From CALFMR01 sp035550595 (GTDB taxonomy: Bacteria; Acidobacteriota; Vicinamibacteria; Vicinamibacterales; SCN-69-37), in contig DASZOV010000132.1 in NCBI GenBank assembly GCA_035550595.1, positions 1 to 55,789 of the forward strand: a stretch of DNA of 55,789 nt, given 5' to 3'. Shown here in pieces: positions 15,617-22,910 of this stretch. Position 1 is the stretch's first letter; the number at the start of each line of letters is the position of its first letter. A program made the position numbers and the translations under genes. Below the pieces are notes generated by a model that saw only the letters and a program-made list of their open reading frames with translations, had not been told where the DNA came from and did not search any database.

Positions 15617-16827
15617 ACGGTCGCGGTCACCGACATGCCCGGCCGCAGCGGCGCAGCCTGATCCTGCTTCTCGTCGAGCAGGATCTTCACTGGTACGCGC
15701 TGGACGACCTTCACGAAGTTGCCGCTGGCATTGTCGGGCGGCAGCAGGCTGAACGTGGCGCCCGTGGCGCCGGCGATGCTGTCGACGTGCCCACGATACG
15801 TGCGGCCGTCATAGGCGTCGACCGAGACGGCGGCGGGCTGACCCGTGCGCATCTCGTCGAGCTGCGTCTCCTTGAAGTTCGCCACGACCCACACGTCGTC
15901 GAGCGCCGTGAGCGCCATGACCGGCTGGCCCGCTTGCACGACCTGACCGACTTCGACCGAGCGGCGGCTGACGAGTCCGTTGCTCGGCGCGCGAACGGTC
16001 GTGCGCTCGAGATTCAGCTTCGCGACGTCGAGCGCCGCGCGCGCCTGCATGACCTGCGCGTCGGCGGCCGCGGCACGCGCCTCGATGAGCGCGATTTGCT
16101 GCGGTGCGGTGGCGGCGGCTTTGGCCTGCGCCTGCGCCTGTGCCAGCGTGCCGGCGGCCTGATCGCGTCGCGACTCGGCGACCGCGAGATTGGCCTCGGC
16201 CTCGTGGATGGCCGCCTGCGCCGACGCGACCGTCGCATCGGTGGCCTTGGCGGTCGCCTCGGCCATGTCGTACTGCTGGCGCGGGACTTCGTCCTTGGCC
16301 ACGAGCGTCTTCAGCCGGGCGAGATCCTGCGAGGCGCGCGTGGCATTGGCCGTGACCTCGGCGAGGTGCGCGCGCGCGGCCGTGAGTTTGGCCTGCGACG
16401 CGTCGACTTCGCGCTCGGCCGCGCGCTGCGCGGCCTCGGCGTTGCCCGTGCCCGCCTCGGTGACGTGCATCTCGCTCTGCGCGGAGGCGGAAGTCACCGG
16501 CACGTTGGCGCGCGCGGCGCGGGCCGCGGCTTCGGCAGCGGCCAGATCGGCCTCGGCCTGCGAGACCGCGAGCTCGTAGTCGCGCCGATCGATTTCGATG
16601 AGGACATCACCGGCGTGGACCTGCTGGTTGTCCTTCACGTGAATCGCCGTCACGGTGCCGCCGACGCGCGTGGCGATCGGGCTCACGTGCCCCGCCACCT
16701 GCGCGTCGTCGGTCGACTCGCGCGGCCAGATGTGGCGCCAGAGCAGGAACGCGGCGACCAGCACGATCACCGCGCCGCCGGCGAGAAGCCAGGAACGCTT
16801 GATTCTGCCCAACAAGGGGATGGCCAT
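15604..16827 (-). CDS. HlyD/EmrA-family membrane fusion (periplasmic adaptor) protein
   Basis: A 407-residue adaptor. It has a short cytoplasmic tail, one transmembrane segment (about residues 13-31), a split lipoyl domain (GGTVTAIHVKDNQQVHAGDV and VRAPSNGLVSRRSVEVGQVV), a long alanine-rich coiled-coil hairpin between them (about 85-230) and a beta-barrel C-terminus. EmrA-type adaptors bridge an inner-membrane MFS pump and TolC. The inner-membrane pump is missing from this operon; a DHA2 exporter at 39619 could be its partner. It starts immediately after the tolC-like stop with no spacer. Confidence 0.9.
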   Translation of the reverse strand: MAIPLLGRIKRSWLLAGGAVIVLVAAFLLWRHIWPRESTDDAQVAGHVSPIATRVGGTVTAIHVKDNQQVHAGDVLIEIDRRDYELAVSQAEADLAAAEAAARAARANVPVTSASAQSEMHVTEAGTGNAEAAQRAAEREVDASQAKLTAARAHLAEVTANATRASQDLARLKTLVAKDEVPRQQYDMAEATAKATDATVASAQAAIHEAEANLAVAESRRDQAAGTLAQAQAQAKAAATAPQQIALIEARAAAADAQVMQARAALDVAKLNLERTTVRAPSNGLVSRRSVEVGQVVQAGQPVMALTALDDVWVVANFKETQLDEMRTGQPAAVSVDAYDGRTYRGHVDSIAGATGATFSLLPPDNASGNFVKVVQRVPVKILLDEKQDQAAPLRPGMSVTATVYLK

Positions 16828-18222
16828 CTATCGTGATCCTCCGACCAGATCCAGAAATCGGCTTTCGACTTCGCCGAGCGCGCGGGCGAGCCCCGCTTTC
16901 GCGAGATTGTGCTCGTAGACGCTCTCGATGTACTGCTCGCTCCCGCGCGCGACCGCGTCCTGCGCCTGCACGAGCTCGACGCTCGTCGCGACGCCGGCCT
17001 GGAAGCGGTCCTGCGCCTGCCGAAGCTCGTCCTGCGCCAGCGTCTGCTGCTGTCGCGCGACGTCGACGGCCGCGGCCGCCGCTTTGAGATCGAGCAGCGC
17101 TTCGGAGATTTCGTAGCGAACGCCGGCTTCGACGTCGGCGAGCTCCGCCTCGCGCTGCTTGACGAGCGCGTCGGCGCGCGCGATGCCCGCGCGATTGGCG
17201 CCGCCCTCGAACACCGGCACGCGCACGCTGGCCGCGACCGTGTAGGTGCGCAGCGATCCCGCGGCCGTGTTGCCGAGCGTGCCGACGTCGGCGTTCACGT
17301 ACAGGCTCGGCAGCATCTTGGCCACGGCGGCCGCGCGATCGGCACGCGCCGACTCGGCGCGTGCGCGCGCCGCTTTCAGATCGCTGCGGTGCGCCGTGGC
17401 TTCGGTCACCGCGGCATCGAGCTCGACGTCCGGCGCCGGGCTGAAGGCCGTCGTGTCCGTCAACGTGATGGCCTGGCCAGCCGGCAGTCCAATCGCGCGC
17501 GCGAGCTGCAGCTCGTGCTTGGCGAGCGCGTTCTCGGCGCGGATGAGCGCCGCACGCGCCGACTGCTGTTGCACCTGCTGACCGACGACGTCGATGCGCG
17601 CGACGAGGCCGGCGGCGTTCTGATCCTCGGCGAGCCGGACGAGCGCGTCGGCGGTGGTCACCTGCGCCTGCGCCGCGGCCACGCGCGCTTGGTCGGCGCG
17701 CGCCTCGAGATAGACGTTGCCGACGGCCAGGACGACCGTCTCGCGCACGTCTCCGAGATCGGCCTGGGCCGCCCGGTCGGCCGCGCGCTCGGACTGCAGC
17801 GCGTGGAGCGCGTTCAGATCCACGAGCGGCGCCGACACGCGCAGCCGCGCGTCGAACACGCCGAATGGACCGATGAGATTGGGCAGGCCGCCGAACCCGT
17901 TGAAGCCAAACGCGGCCGTGTTGAGGACCTGCGTGCTCTGGGTGACGCTGACGTCGGCGTGCGGCAGGAGATCGCTCAACGCGCGCAGCCGCTCGCTGCC
18001 AGCGGTCGCGACCTGCTGCTCCTGCACGATCACGGCGAGGTTGTGATCGAGCCCGCGGTGCACGGCGTCGGCGAGCGACAGGGGCAGCGGCTCGGCGGTC
18101 GGCGTCGCCTGGCCCGGCACGCCGTGGAGCAGCGAGGCGGGCGGCGCCGTGCCCTGTGCGCGGGCGGCCGCGGGCGCCACCAACAGGGCGATCAGGGGAA
18201 CGACAAACGAACGTGGGGTCAT
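16828..18222 (-). CDS. TolC-family outer membrane efflux protein
   Basis: A 464-residue outer-membrane factor. A signal peptide (VVPLIALLVAPAAARAQ) is followed by two OEP repeats of long alanine-rich helices separated by beta segments (for example GNVYLEARADQARVAAAQ and RVPVFEGGANRAGIARADAL). It forms the outer channel for the adaptor encoded next. The ATG at 18222 overlaps the tetR stop (ATGA); the open frame extends upstream but would only cover tetR antiphase sequence. Efflux substrate unknown. Confidence 0.92.
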   Translation of the reverse strand: MTPRSFVVPLIALLVAPAAARAQGTAPPASLLHGVPGQATPTAEPLPLSLADAVHRGLDHNLAVIVQEQQVATAGSERLRALSDLLPHADVSVTQSTQVLNTAAFGFNGFGGLPNLIGPFGVFDARLRVSAPLVDLNALHALQSERAADRAAQADLGDVRETVVLAVGNVYLEARADQARVAAAQAQVTTADALVRLAEDQNAAGLVARIDVVGQQVQQQSARAALIRAENALAKHELQLARAIGLPAGQAITLTDTTAFSPAPDVELDAAVTEATAHRSDLKAARARAESARADRAAAVAKMLPSLYVNADVGTLGNTAAGSLRTYTVAASVRVPVFEGGANRAGIARADALVKQREAELADVEAGVRYEISEALLDLKAAAAAVDVARQQQTLAQDELRQAQDRFQAGVATSVELVQAQDAVARGSEQYIESVYEHNLAKAGLARALGEVESRFLDLVGGSR

Positions 18223-18833
18223 CGTCGGACGAGTCCTTGCCAAATGAGCGTGGTCGCGCGATCGACCGAGGTGTCGATCGGCGCCGTACACCAACCGCGC
18301 AGGCGCTGGACGGCGAGCCCGTGTGCGAAGCTGACGATCGCGCGGGCGGCGCCGTCGGCATCGACCGTGCGCACGCGACGGCTGCGCGCGGCCGTCGCCA
18401 GTGCCTCGCGCCAGGCATCGACCTGCGCGGCGAAGACGAGCCCCACGCGTTGCCGCGCCTTGCGCCGGACCTCGAGGCTCATCTCGATCTGGCACTGATC
18501 CAGGAAGTCCCGATGGCGCTCGAAGAACGCGAGCGTCGCGTGGAAGAACGCGCCGAGCCGCGCATCGACGGTGCCGGGACCGGTGATGCCGGGCACCGTG
18601 TCCTGCTGGAACTCCGCGAGATCCTGGCCCACGAGCTGGCGCAGGATGTCGTCCTTCGATCGATAGTACAGGTAGACGGTCCCCTTGGCGACGCCGGCCG
18701 CGCGGGCGATACCGTCGACGGTCGTCGCGGCAATCCCGTGGCGGATCACGCTCTGCCGCGCGGCCTGCAGGATCTGCGCACGGCGGAAATCAGAGACGAC
18801 ATGGGCCTTGGTTCGGCGGGCCGGTGAACTCAT
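18219..18833 (-). CDS. TetR-family repressor of the efflux operon
   Basis: A 204-residue regulator. The N-terminal HTH, IRHGIAATTVDGIARAAGVA followed by KGTVYLYYRSKDDIL, is a textbook TetR domain; the C-terminal helical ligand domain is diverged. It is the first gene of tetR-tolC-adaptor, with ATGA coupling to tolC. A perfect 16-bp palindrome lies 12 nt upstream of its start, so it very probably represses its own operon until an effector binds. Confidence 0.94.
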   Translation of the reverse strand: MSSPARRTKAHVVSDFRRAQILQAARQSVIRHGIAATTVDGIARAAGVAKGTVYLYYRSKDDILRQLVGQDLAEFQQDTVPGITGPGTVDARLGAFFHATLAFFERHRDFLDQCQIEMSLEVRRKARQRVGLVFAAQVDAWREALATAARSRRVRTVDADGAARAIVSFAHGLAVQRLRGWCTAPIDTSVDRATTLIWQGLVRR

Positions 18834-18845
18834 GGGGCTAACGGA

Positions 18846-18861
18846 CTGACCGGCCGGTCAG
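18846..18861. promoter_or_regulatory. TetR-type palindromic operator CTGACCGGCCGGTCAG
   Basis: A perfect 16-bp dyad ending 12 nt upstream of the tetR ATG (18833), with a -10-like TACACT on the minus strand at 18879-18874. TGACCGG-type half sites are common for TetR-family repressors. A repressor here would block elongation or polymerase escape. Confidence 0.7.
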
Positions 18862-18934
18862 CCCGATGACACGAGTGTAGCACGGCCGGCGCCGGCGCGC
18901 CGGACCGGGCCGATCCGCCGGGAAACGTCGCGGG

Positions 18935-19909
18935 CTACTGCGGGGGAATCCGGCCGATCCGCTCGAGATCGGCGTCGACCATCATACGGACGAGCGCCTC
19001 GAAGTCGACCGTCGGCGTCCACCCGAGCACGCGCCGCGCCTTGGACGCGTCGCCAATCAGGTGATCGACCTCTGCCGGCCGGAGCAGCGCGGGATCTTCT
19101 TTCACGTACGCGCGCCAGTCGAGGCCGACGTGCGAGAACGCGACGCGCACGAGATCCTCCACCGAATGGCTGACGCCGGTCGCGATGACGTAGTCGTCGG
19201 CGGCATCCTGCTGGAGCATCTGCCACATCGCGCGCACGTAGTCGCCGGCGAAGCCCCAGTCACGCTGGGCGGCCAGATTGCCGAGCCGAAGTTCGGCGGC
19301 ACGTCCCAGCTTGATGCGCGCCACGCCGTCGGTGACCTTGCGCGTGACGAACTCGATGCCGCGCCGCGGCGATTCGTGGTTGAAGAGAATGCCCGAGACG
19401 GCGAACAGCCCGTAACTCTCACGGTAGTTGACCGTGATGTAGTGCGCGAACGCCTTCGAGACGCCGTACGGACTCCGTGGATAGAATGGCGTCGTCTCGC
19501 GCTGCGGCACCTCGCGCACCTTGCCGAACATCTCCGACGAGGAGGCCTGGTAGATGCGGACGCCGGGATCGACGACGCGCACGGCTTCGAGCACGCGGGT
19601 GACGGCCTGCGAGTTGAACTCGCCGGTCAGCATCGGCTGATCCCACGACGCCGGCACGAAGGACATCGCCGCGAGGTTGTACAGTTCGCGCGGCCGCACG
19701 CGCTCGAGCACGCGGATGAGTGACAACTGATCGAGCAGATCGCCGGGGATGAGCGTGACGCGCTCGAGCAAGTGCTCGATGCGCCAGGCGTTGGACGCCG
19801 ACAGCCGGCGTACGAGTCCGTACACCTCGTACCCCTGATCGAGCAGCAGCTCGGCGAGATACGATCCGTCCTGGCCCGTTATCCCTGTAATCAGCGCACG
19901 CGTGGCCAT
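18935..19909 (-). CDS. gmd: GDP-mannose 4,6-dehydratase
   Basis: A 324-residue SDR enzyme: ALITGITGQDGSYLAELLLD (NADP-binding, Gmd-specific), DLLDQLSLIRVL, AAMSFVPASWDQP, the catalytic SSSEMFGKVREVPQRE and YPRSPYGVSKAFAHYI (YxxxK), and FNHESPRRGIEFVTRKV. It produces GDP-4-keto-6-deoxymannose, the precursor of GDP-fucose, GDP-rhamnose or GDP-perosamine. The following reductase or aminotransferase is not adjacent. It is divergent from the glycosyltransferase pair at 20001, all likely serving surface glycans. Confidence 0.93.
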   Translation of the reverse strand: MATRALITGITGQDGSYLAELLLDQGYEVYGLVRRLSASNAWRIEHLLERVTLIPGDLLDQLSLIRVLERVRPRELYNLAAMSFVPASWDQPMLTGEFNSQAVTRVLEAVRVVDPGVRIYQASSSEMFGKVREVPQRETTPFYPRSPYGVSKAFAHYITVNYRESYGLFAVSGILFNHESPRRGIEFVTRKVTDGVARIKLGRAAELRLGNLAAQRDWGFAGDYVRAMWQMLQQDAADDYVIATGVSHSVEDLVRVAFSHVGLDWRAYVKEDPALLRPAEVDHLIGDASKARRVLGWTPTVDFEALVRMMVDADLERIGRIPPQ

Positions 19910-20000
19910 GAGCCGATCACGATACCACAGCGGTTGGCGCCATTCCGGCGGCGCTTACGTGCTATTCGCTGAGCCAACGGCGCCCTTTCAACGGCGTGCT

Positions 20001-21236
20001 ATGATGCGCGCGCTTCCCGCTGACGCGACATCTCCCGTGACGCACGACCGACCATCCACCATCGGTCTTTGTTTGATCGTCAAGGACGAAGCCCACATCC
20101 TGCGACGCTGCCTCGAGAGTGCCCGGCCGCTCATCGACTACGTGCTCGTGGTCGACACCGGCTCGACCGACGGCACGCCTGACGTCGTTCGCGCATTCCT
20201 CGCCGATCACGATCTTCCAGGTGTCGTGCAGCACGACGCGTGGCGCGACTTCGGCAGCAACCGGACCACGGCGATCGCCGCGCTGCGCGAGATGACGTGG
20301 ATCGATTACTGCCTGATGCTCGACGCCGACGACGTGCTCGCGATTGACGGGACGATCGAGCCCGCGGCGTGGAAGCAGGCGCTCGACGCGGACGTGTACG
20401 ACGTCGCGATCCGGTGCGGCACGCTCGAGTACGCGAGGCCGCAGCTCTGGCGCAATCGACTCGCGATGCGCTATCGCGGCGTGCTCCACGAGTTCCTCGA
20501 GATCCCCGCCGGCGCGACACGCGCCACGGCGGCCGGCCTGCGCATCGACGCGCGTCAGGACGGCGCGCGCAACACGAACCCCCACAAGTACGCCGACGAT
20601 GCGCGCGTGCTCGCGGCGGCAGCAACGAGCGAAACGGACCAGTCGCTCGCCGCGCGATATCGTTTTTATCAAGCGCGCTGCCATGAGCTGGCCGGCGAAT
20701 GGATTCCGGCGCTGGCCGCCTACCGCGCCCGCGCGCGCCGCAGCGGATGGGTGGAAGAGGTCTATCTCAGTCTCTTCGGCGTCGCTCGGATGATGGAGCA
20801 GCTCGCCTGCGAGCCGCACGACGTCGTCGACGTCTATCTCCTGGCGCACGAGACGCTGCCCGCCCGCGCCGAGGCGCTGCACGCAGCCATGCGTTATTGC
20901 CGCCACTACGGGATGACCGATTGCGGTTGGACACTCGCACAGCAGGCGCTCACGATCGTGAAGCCGGCGCACGGCCTGTTCCTCGATGCGACGGTCTACG
21001 CCTGGGCGCTTCGCGACGAGTGCGCGCTCGCGGCGTACGAGGCCGGCCGGTACGTCGAAAGCCTGTCGCTCTGGAGTGCGCTCCTCACCGACGCGGCGCT
21101 GCCCGAGGCCGAACGTCCGCGCATCGCAGCCAACGCGGCGTTCGCGCAAACCAGGCTGCCGGCACGACAGGCGACATCGACACACACAGATCACGTCGAC
21201 GCGGCCCTGCCGCGCGGTACCGGCTCGCTCGCATGA
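20001..21236 (+). CDS. GT2-family glycosyltransferase with TPR-like C-terminus
   Basis: About 411 residues. The GT-A domain reads STIGLCLIVKDEAHILRRCL, then DYVLVVDTGSTDGTPDVV, with the metal-binding LMLDADDVL. The C-terminal half is helical with repeated aromatic and Ala positions (RYRFYQARCHELAGEW, ALAAYRARARRSGW), like the tetratricopeptide region of this enzyme group. ATG 20001 is the first in-frame start, but a TATGAT at 20000-20005 overlaps it; GTG 20037 (MTHDRPSTIGLCLIVKDEA) is a strong alternative. It overlaps the next gene (ATGA). Confidence 0.83.
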   Translation: MMRALPADATSPVTHDRPSTIGLCLIVKDEAHILRRCLESARPLIDYVLVVDTGSTDGTPDVVRAFLADHDLPGVVQHDAWRDFGSNRTTAIAALREMTWIDYCLMLDADDVLAIDGTIEPAAWKQALDADVYDVAIRCGTLEYARPQLWRNRLAMRYRGVLHEFLEIPAGATRATAAGLRIDARQDGARNTNPHKYADDARVLAAAATSETDQSLAARYRFYQARCHELAGEWIPALAAYRARARRSGWVEEVYLSLFGVARMMEQLACEPHDVVDVYLLAHETLPARAEALHAAMRYCRHYGMTDCGWTLAQQALTIVKPAHGLFLDATVYAWALRDECALAAYEAGRYVESLSLWSALLTDAALPEAERPRIAANAAFAQTRLPARQATSTHTDHVDAALPRGTGSLA

Positions 21237-21982
21237 CGCCACGTCCGTCGATGCCCGCCCGATCCCCCGTGCGCAGCGTGTCCGCGATCGTCCTGTCGAA
21301 CGCACGGACGGATGTCCACTATCAGATGACGTGCGACTGCCTGCGGTCGCTCCGCGCCCATGGCGGCGCCGACTGGCACGTCGTCGTCGTCGAACAGTCG
21401 CCGCGGGATCGATATGGCGACGATCGCTGTCAGATCGTCGTGGTCGACGAACCCTTTCACTACAACCGCTTTCTTCGTCTCGGTTGGGATGCCGCGGAGA
21501 CGCACGGCGATGCCGTTGCGATTCTCAACAACGACCTGATCTTCCAGCCAGGCTTCTGGCCGCCGCTCGCCGAGGCGCTCGCACGGTTCGACTCAGTGAG
21601 TCCGTGGTGCCCCGGCTATCACGATGCATGGATGGCGCCGCCGCACGATCTCTATCGCCTCGGCTATCGACCGAGTTACGAGCTCACCGGATGGGCGCTG
21701 GTCTTCCGCTGCGACGTCGAAGAGCGCATCGGCTTCGATGCGCTCTTCCCCGACGACTTCCCCGCCTGGTTCCAGGACAACTGGTACGCCTATCAGCTCC
21801 AGCGCCACGGCCTGACGCACGCGCTCGTGTCGGCCAGCCGCGTTGCGCATCGCTTCGGCGGCAGCCGTGATCTCGTGCCGCCCACGCGCGAAGCGGAATG
21901 GAGTTACGTCGCGCAGGCGGCCTTCGACCGCAAGGTCGCCGAGGTCGAACGCAAGCGAACCGACGTCGACAGACGACGTTGA
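21233..21982 (+). CDS. GT2-family glycosyltransferase
   Basis: A 249-residue GT-A glycosyltransferase domain: VSAIVLSNARTDVHYQMTCD at the N-terminus, the acidic motif AVAILNNDLIFQPGFW, ELTGWALVFRCDVEERIG and FPAWFQDNWYAYQLQRHG as the acceptor-side region. The N-terminal part deviates from typical GT2 enzymes, so donor and acceptor are open. Coupled to the upstream glycosyltransferase by an ATGA overlap. It is convergent with the SCO gene (16-nt gap). Confidence 0.8.
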   Translation: MTPRPSMPARSPVRSVSAIVLSNARTDVHYQMTCDCLRSLRAHGGADWHVVVVEQSPRDRYGDDRCQIVVVDEPFHYNRFLRLGWDAAETHGDAVAILNNDLIFQPGFWPPLAEALARFDSVSPWCPGYHDAWMAPPHDLYRLGYRPSYELTGWALVFRCDVEERIGFDALFPDDFPAWFQDNWYAYQLQRHGLTHALVSASRVAHRFGGSRDLVPPTREAEWSYVAQAAFDRKVAEVERKRTDVDRRR

Positions 21983-21998
21983 GGACGATCGCATCCGA

Positions 21999-22910
21999 TC
22001 ACCGTGCGGGCCGGCTGCCCAGCACGCGCGCGATCAAATCGCCGAGCTGGTCGGACGTGTACTGATTGCCTTCGACGTTCGCCGCGAGCGTGCCGTCGCG
22101 AGTGATGACGACCGTGTGCAGCGAGTGGTCCATCAGGCCTTCATCGGGGAACGCCGCCACACCGAATGCCTCGAGCGCGCGTTCGACTTCATCGGGTTGG
22201 CCAGTCAGGAAGTGCCACGTGTCCGGATTCGGCGACCACTGCGCCGCATAACGGGCGAGCACGTCGGGCTGATCGCGAATCGGATCGAAGCTCATCGTCA
22301 GGAAGATCAGATCGCGGCCGAGATCGGCGGCGAACCGCTTCTGCAGCGCGCCGAAGTGATTGACGATGCGCAGGCAGAAATCGGGGAGCTGGCAGGTCGT
22401 GTACATGAAATTGATGGCAACGACCTTGCCCGCGAACTCGGACAACGAGACCGGACGGCTGTTCTGATCGATCAAATGAAAGTTCGGGACGTGCGCGCCG
22501 ATCGGGAGCACCGCCGGCGTGCGGCCGCTCGCGACCTGACGCATGACCGACAGTCGTCGAGCGATGAGTGGATCCTGTTCCAGGCTGCCGGTACGCCGCA
22601 CGTGGATGCTTTCGGCGTACGAGGCGTCGGCGCCGACGACGAGCGTGAAGTCCACGAACGCGCCGGGGGCGACGCCCGTGAGGTCGTGAGCGTCGCGGAC
22701 GTGGAACGGCATGCTCATCGCGTCCATGAAGCCGGGGACGCGATCGATCGACGCGATGAACGTCTGGTGCGCCGCGTCGACGGCCAGCACCAAGCCCATG
22801 GCCTGATAGCGCGTCGGGGTCTGCGCGCGGGCGACGTGCGCACTGAGGCTGATCGCGATCGCCGCTATCGCGAGTCCAAGACACCTTGACACGCGTGTCC
22901 GTCCCGTCAT
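21999..22910 (-). CDS. SCO1/SenC-family protein with N-terminal CusF-like domain
   Basis: A 303-residue exported protein: signal peptide (LGLAIAAIAISLSAHVARAQ), a CusF-like small beta-barrel (about 30-100, YQAMGLVLAVDAAHQTFIAS, then MDAMSMPFHV), then a thioredoxin-fold SCO domain (about 140-300). The SCO cysteines are in MYTTCQLPDFCLRI, a CX5C spacing instead of the usual CX3C, and the later metal-binding His is in LMDHSLHTVVI. SCO proteins deliver copper, classically to cytochrome oxidase CuA, or act as thiol reductases. Its ATG overlaps the stop of the FG-GAP gene, so the two are coupled. No oxidase genes are nearby. Confidence 0.88.
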   Translation of the reverse strand: MTGRTRVSRCLGLAIAAIAISLSAHVARAQTPTRYQAMGLVLAVDAAHQTFIASIDRVPGFMDAMSMPFHVRDAHDLTGVAPGAFVDFTLVVGADASYAESIHVRRTGSLEQDPLIARRLSVMRQVASGRTPAVLPIGAHVPNFHLIDQNSRPVSLSEFAGKVVAINFMYTTCQLPDFCLRIVNHFGALQKRFAADLGRDLIFLTMSFDPIRDQPDVLARYAAQWSPNPDTWHFLTGQPDEVERALEAFGVAAFPDEGLMDHSLHTVVITRDGTLAANVEGNQYTSDQLGDLIARVLGSRPAR

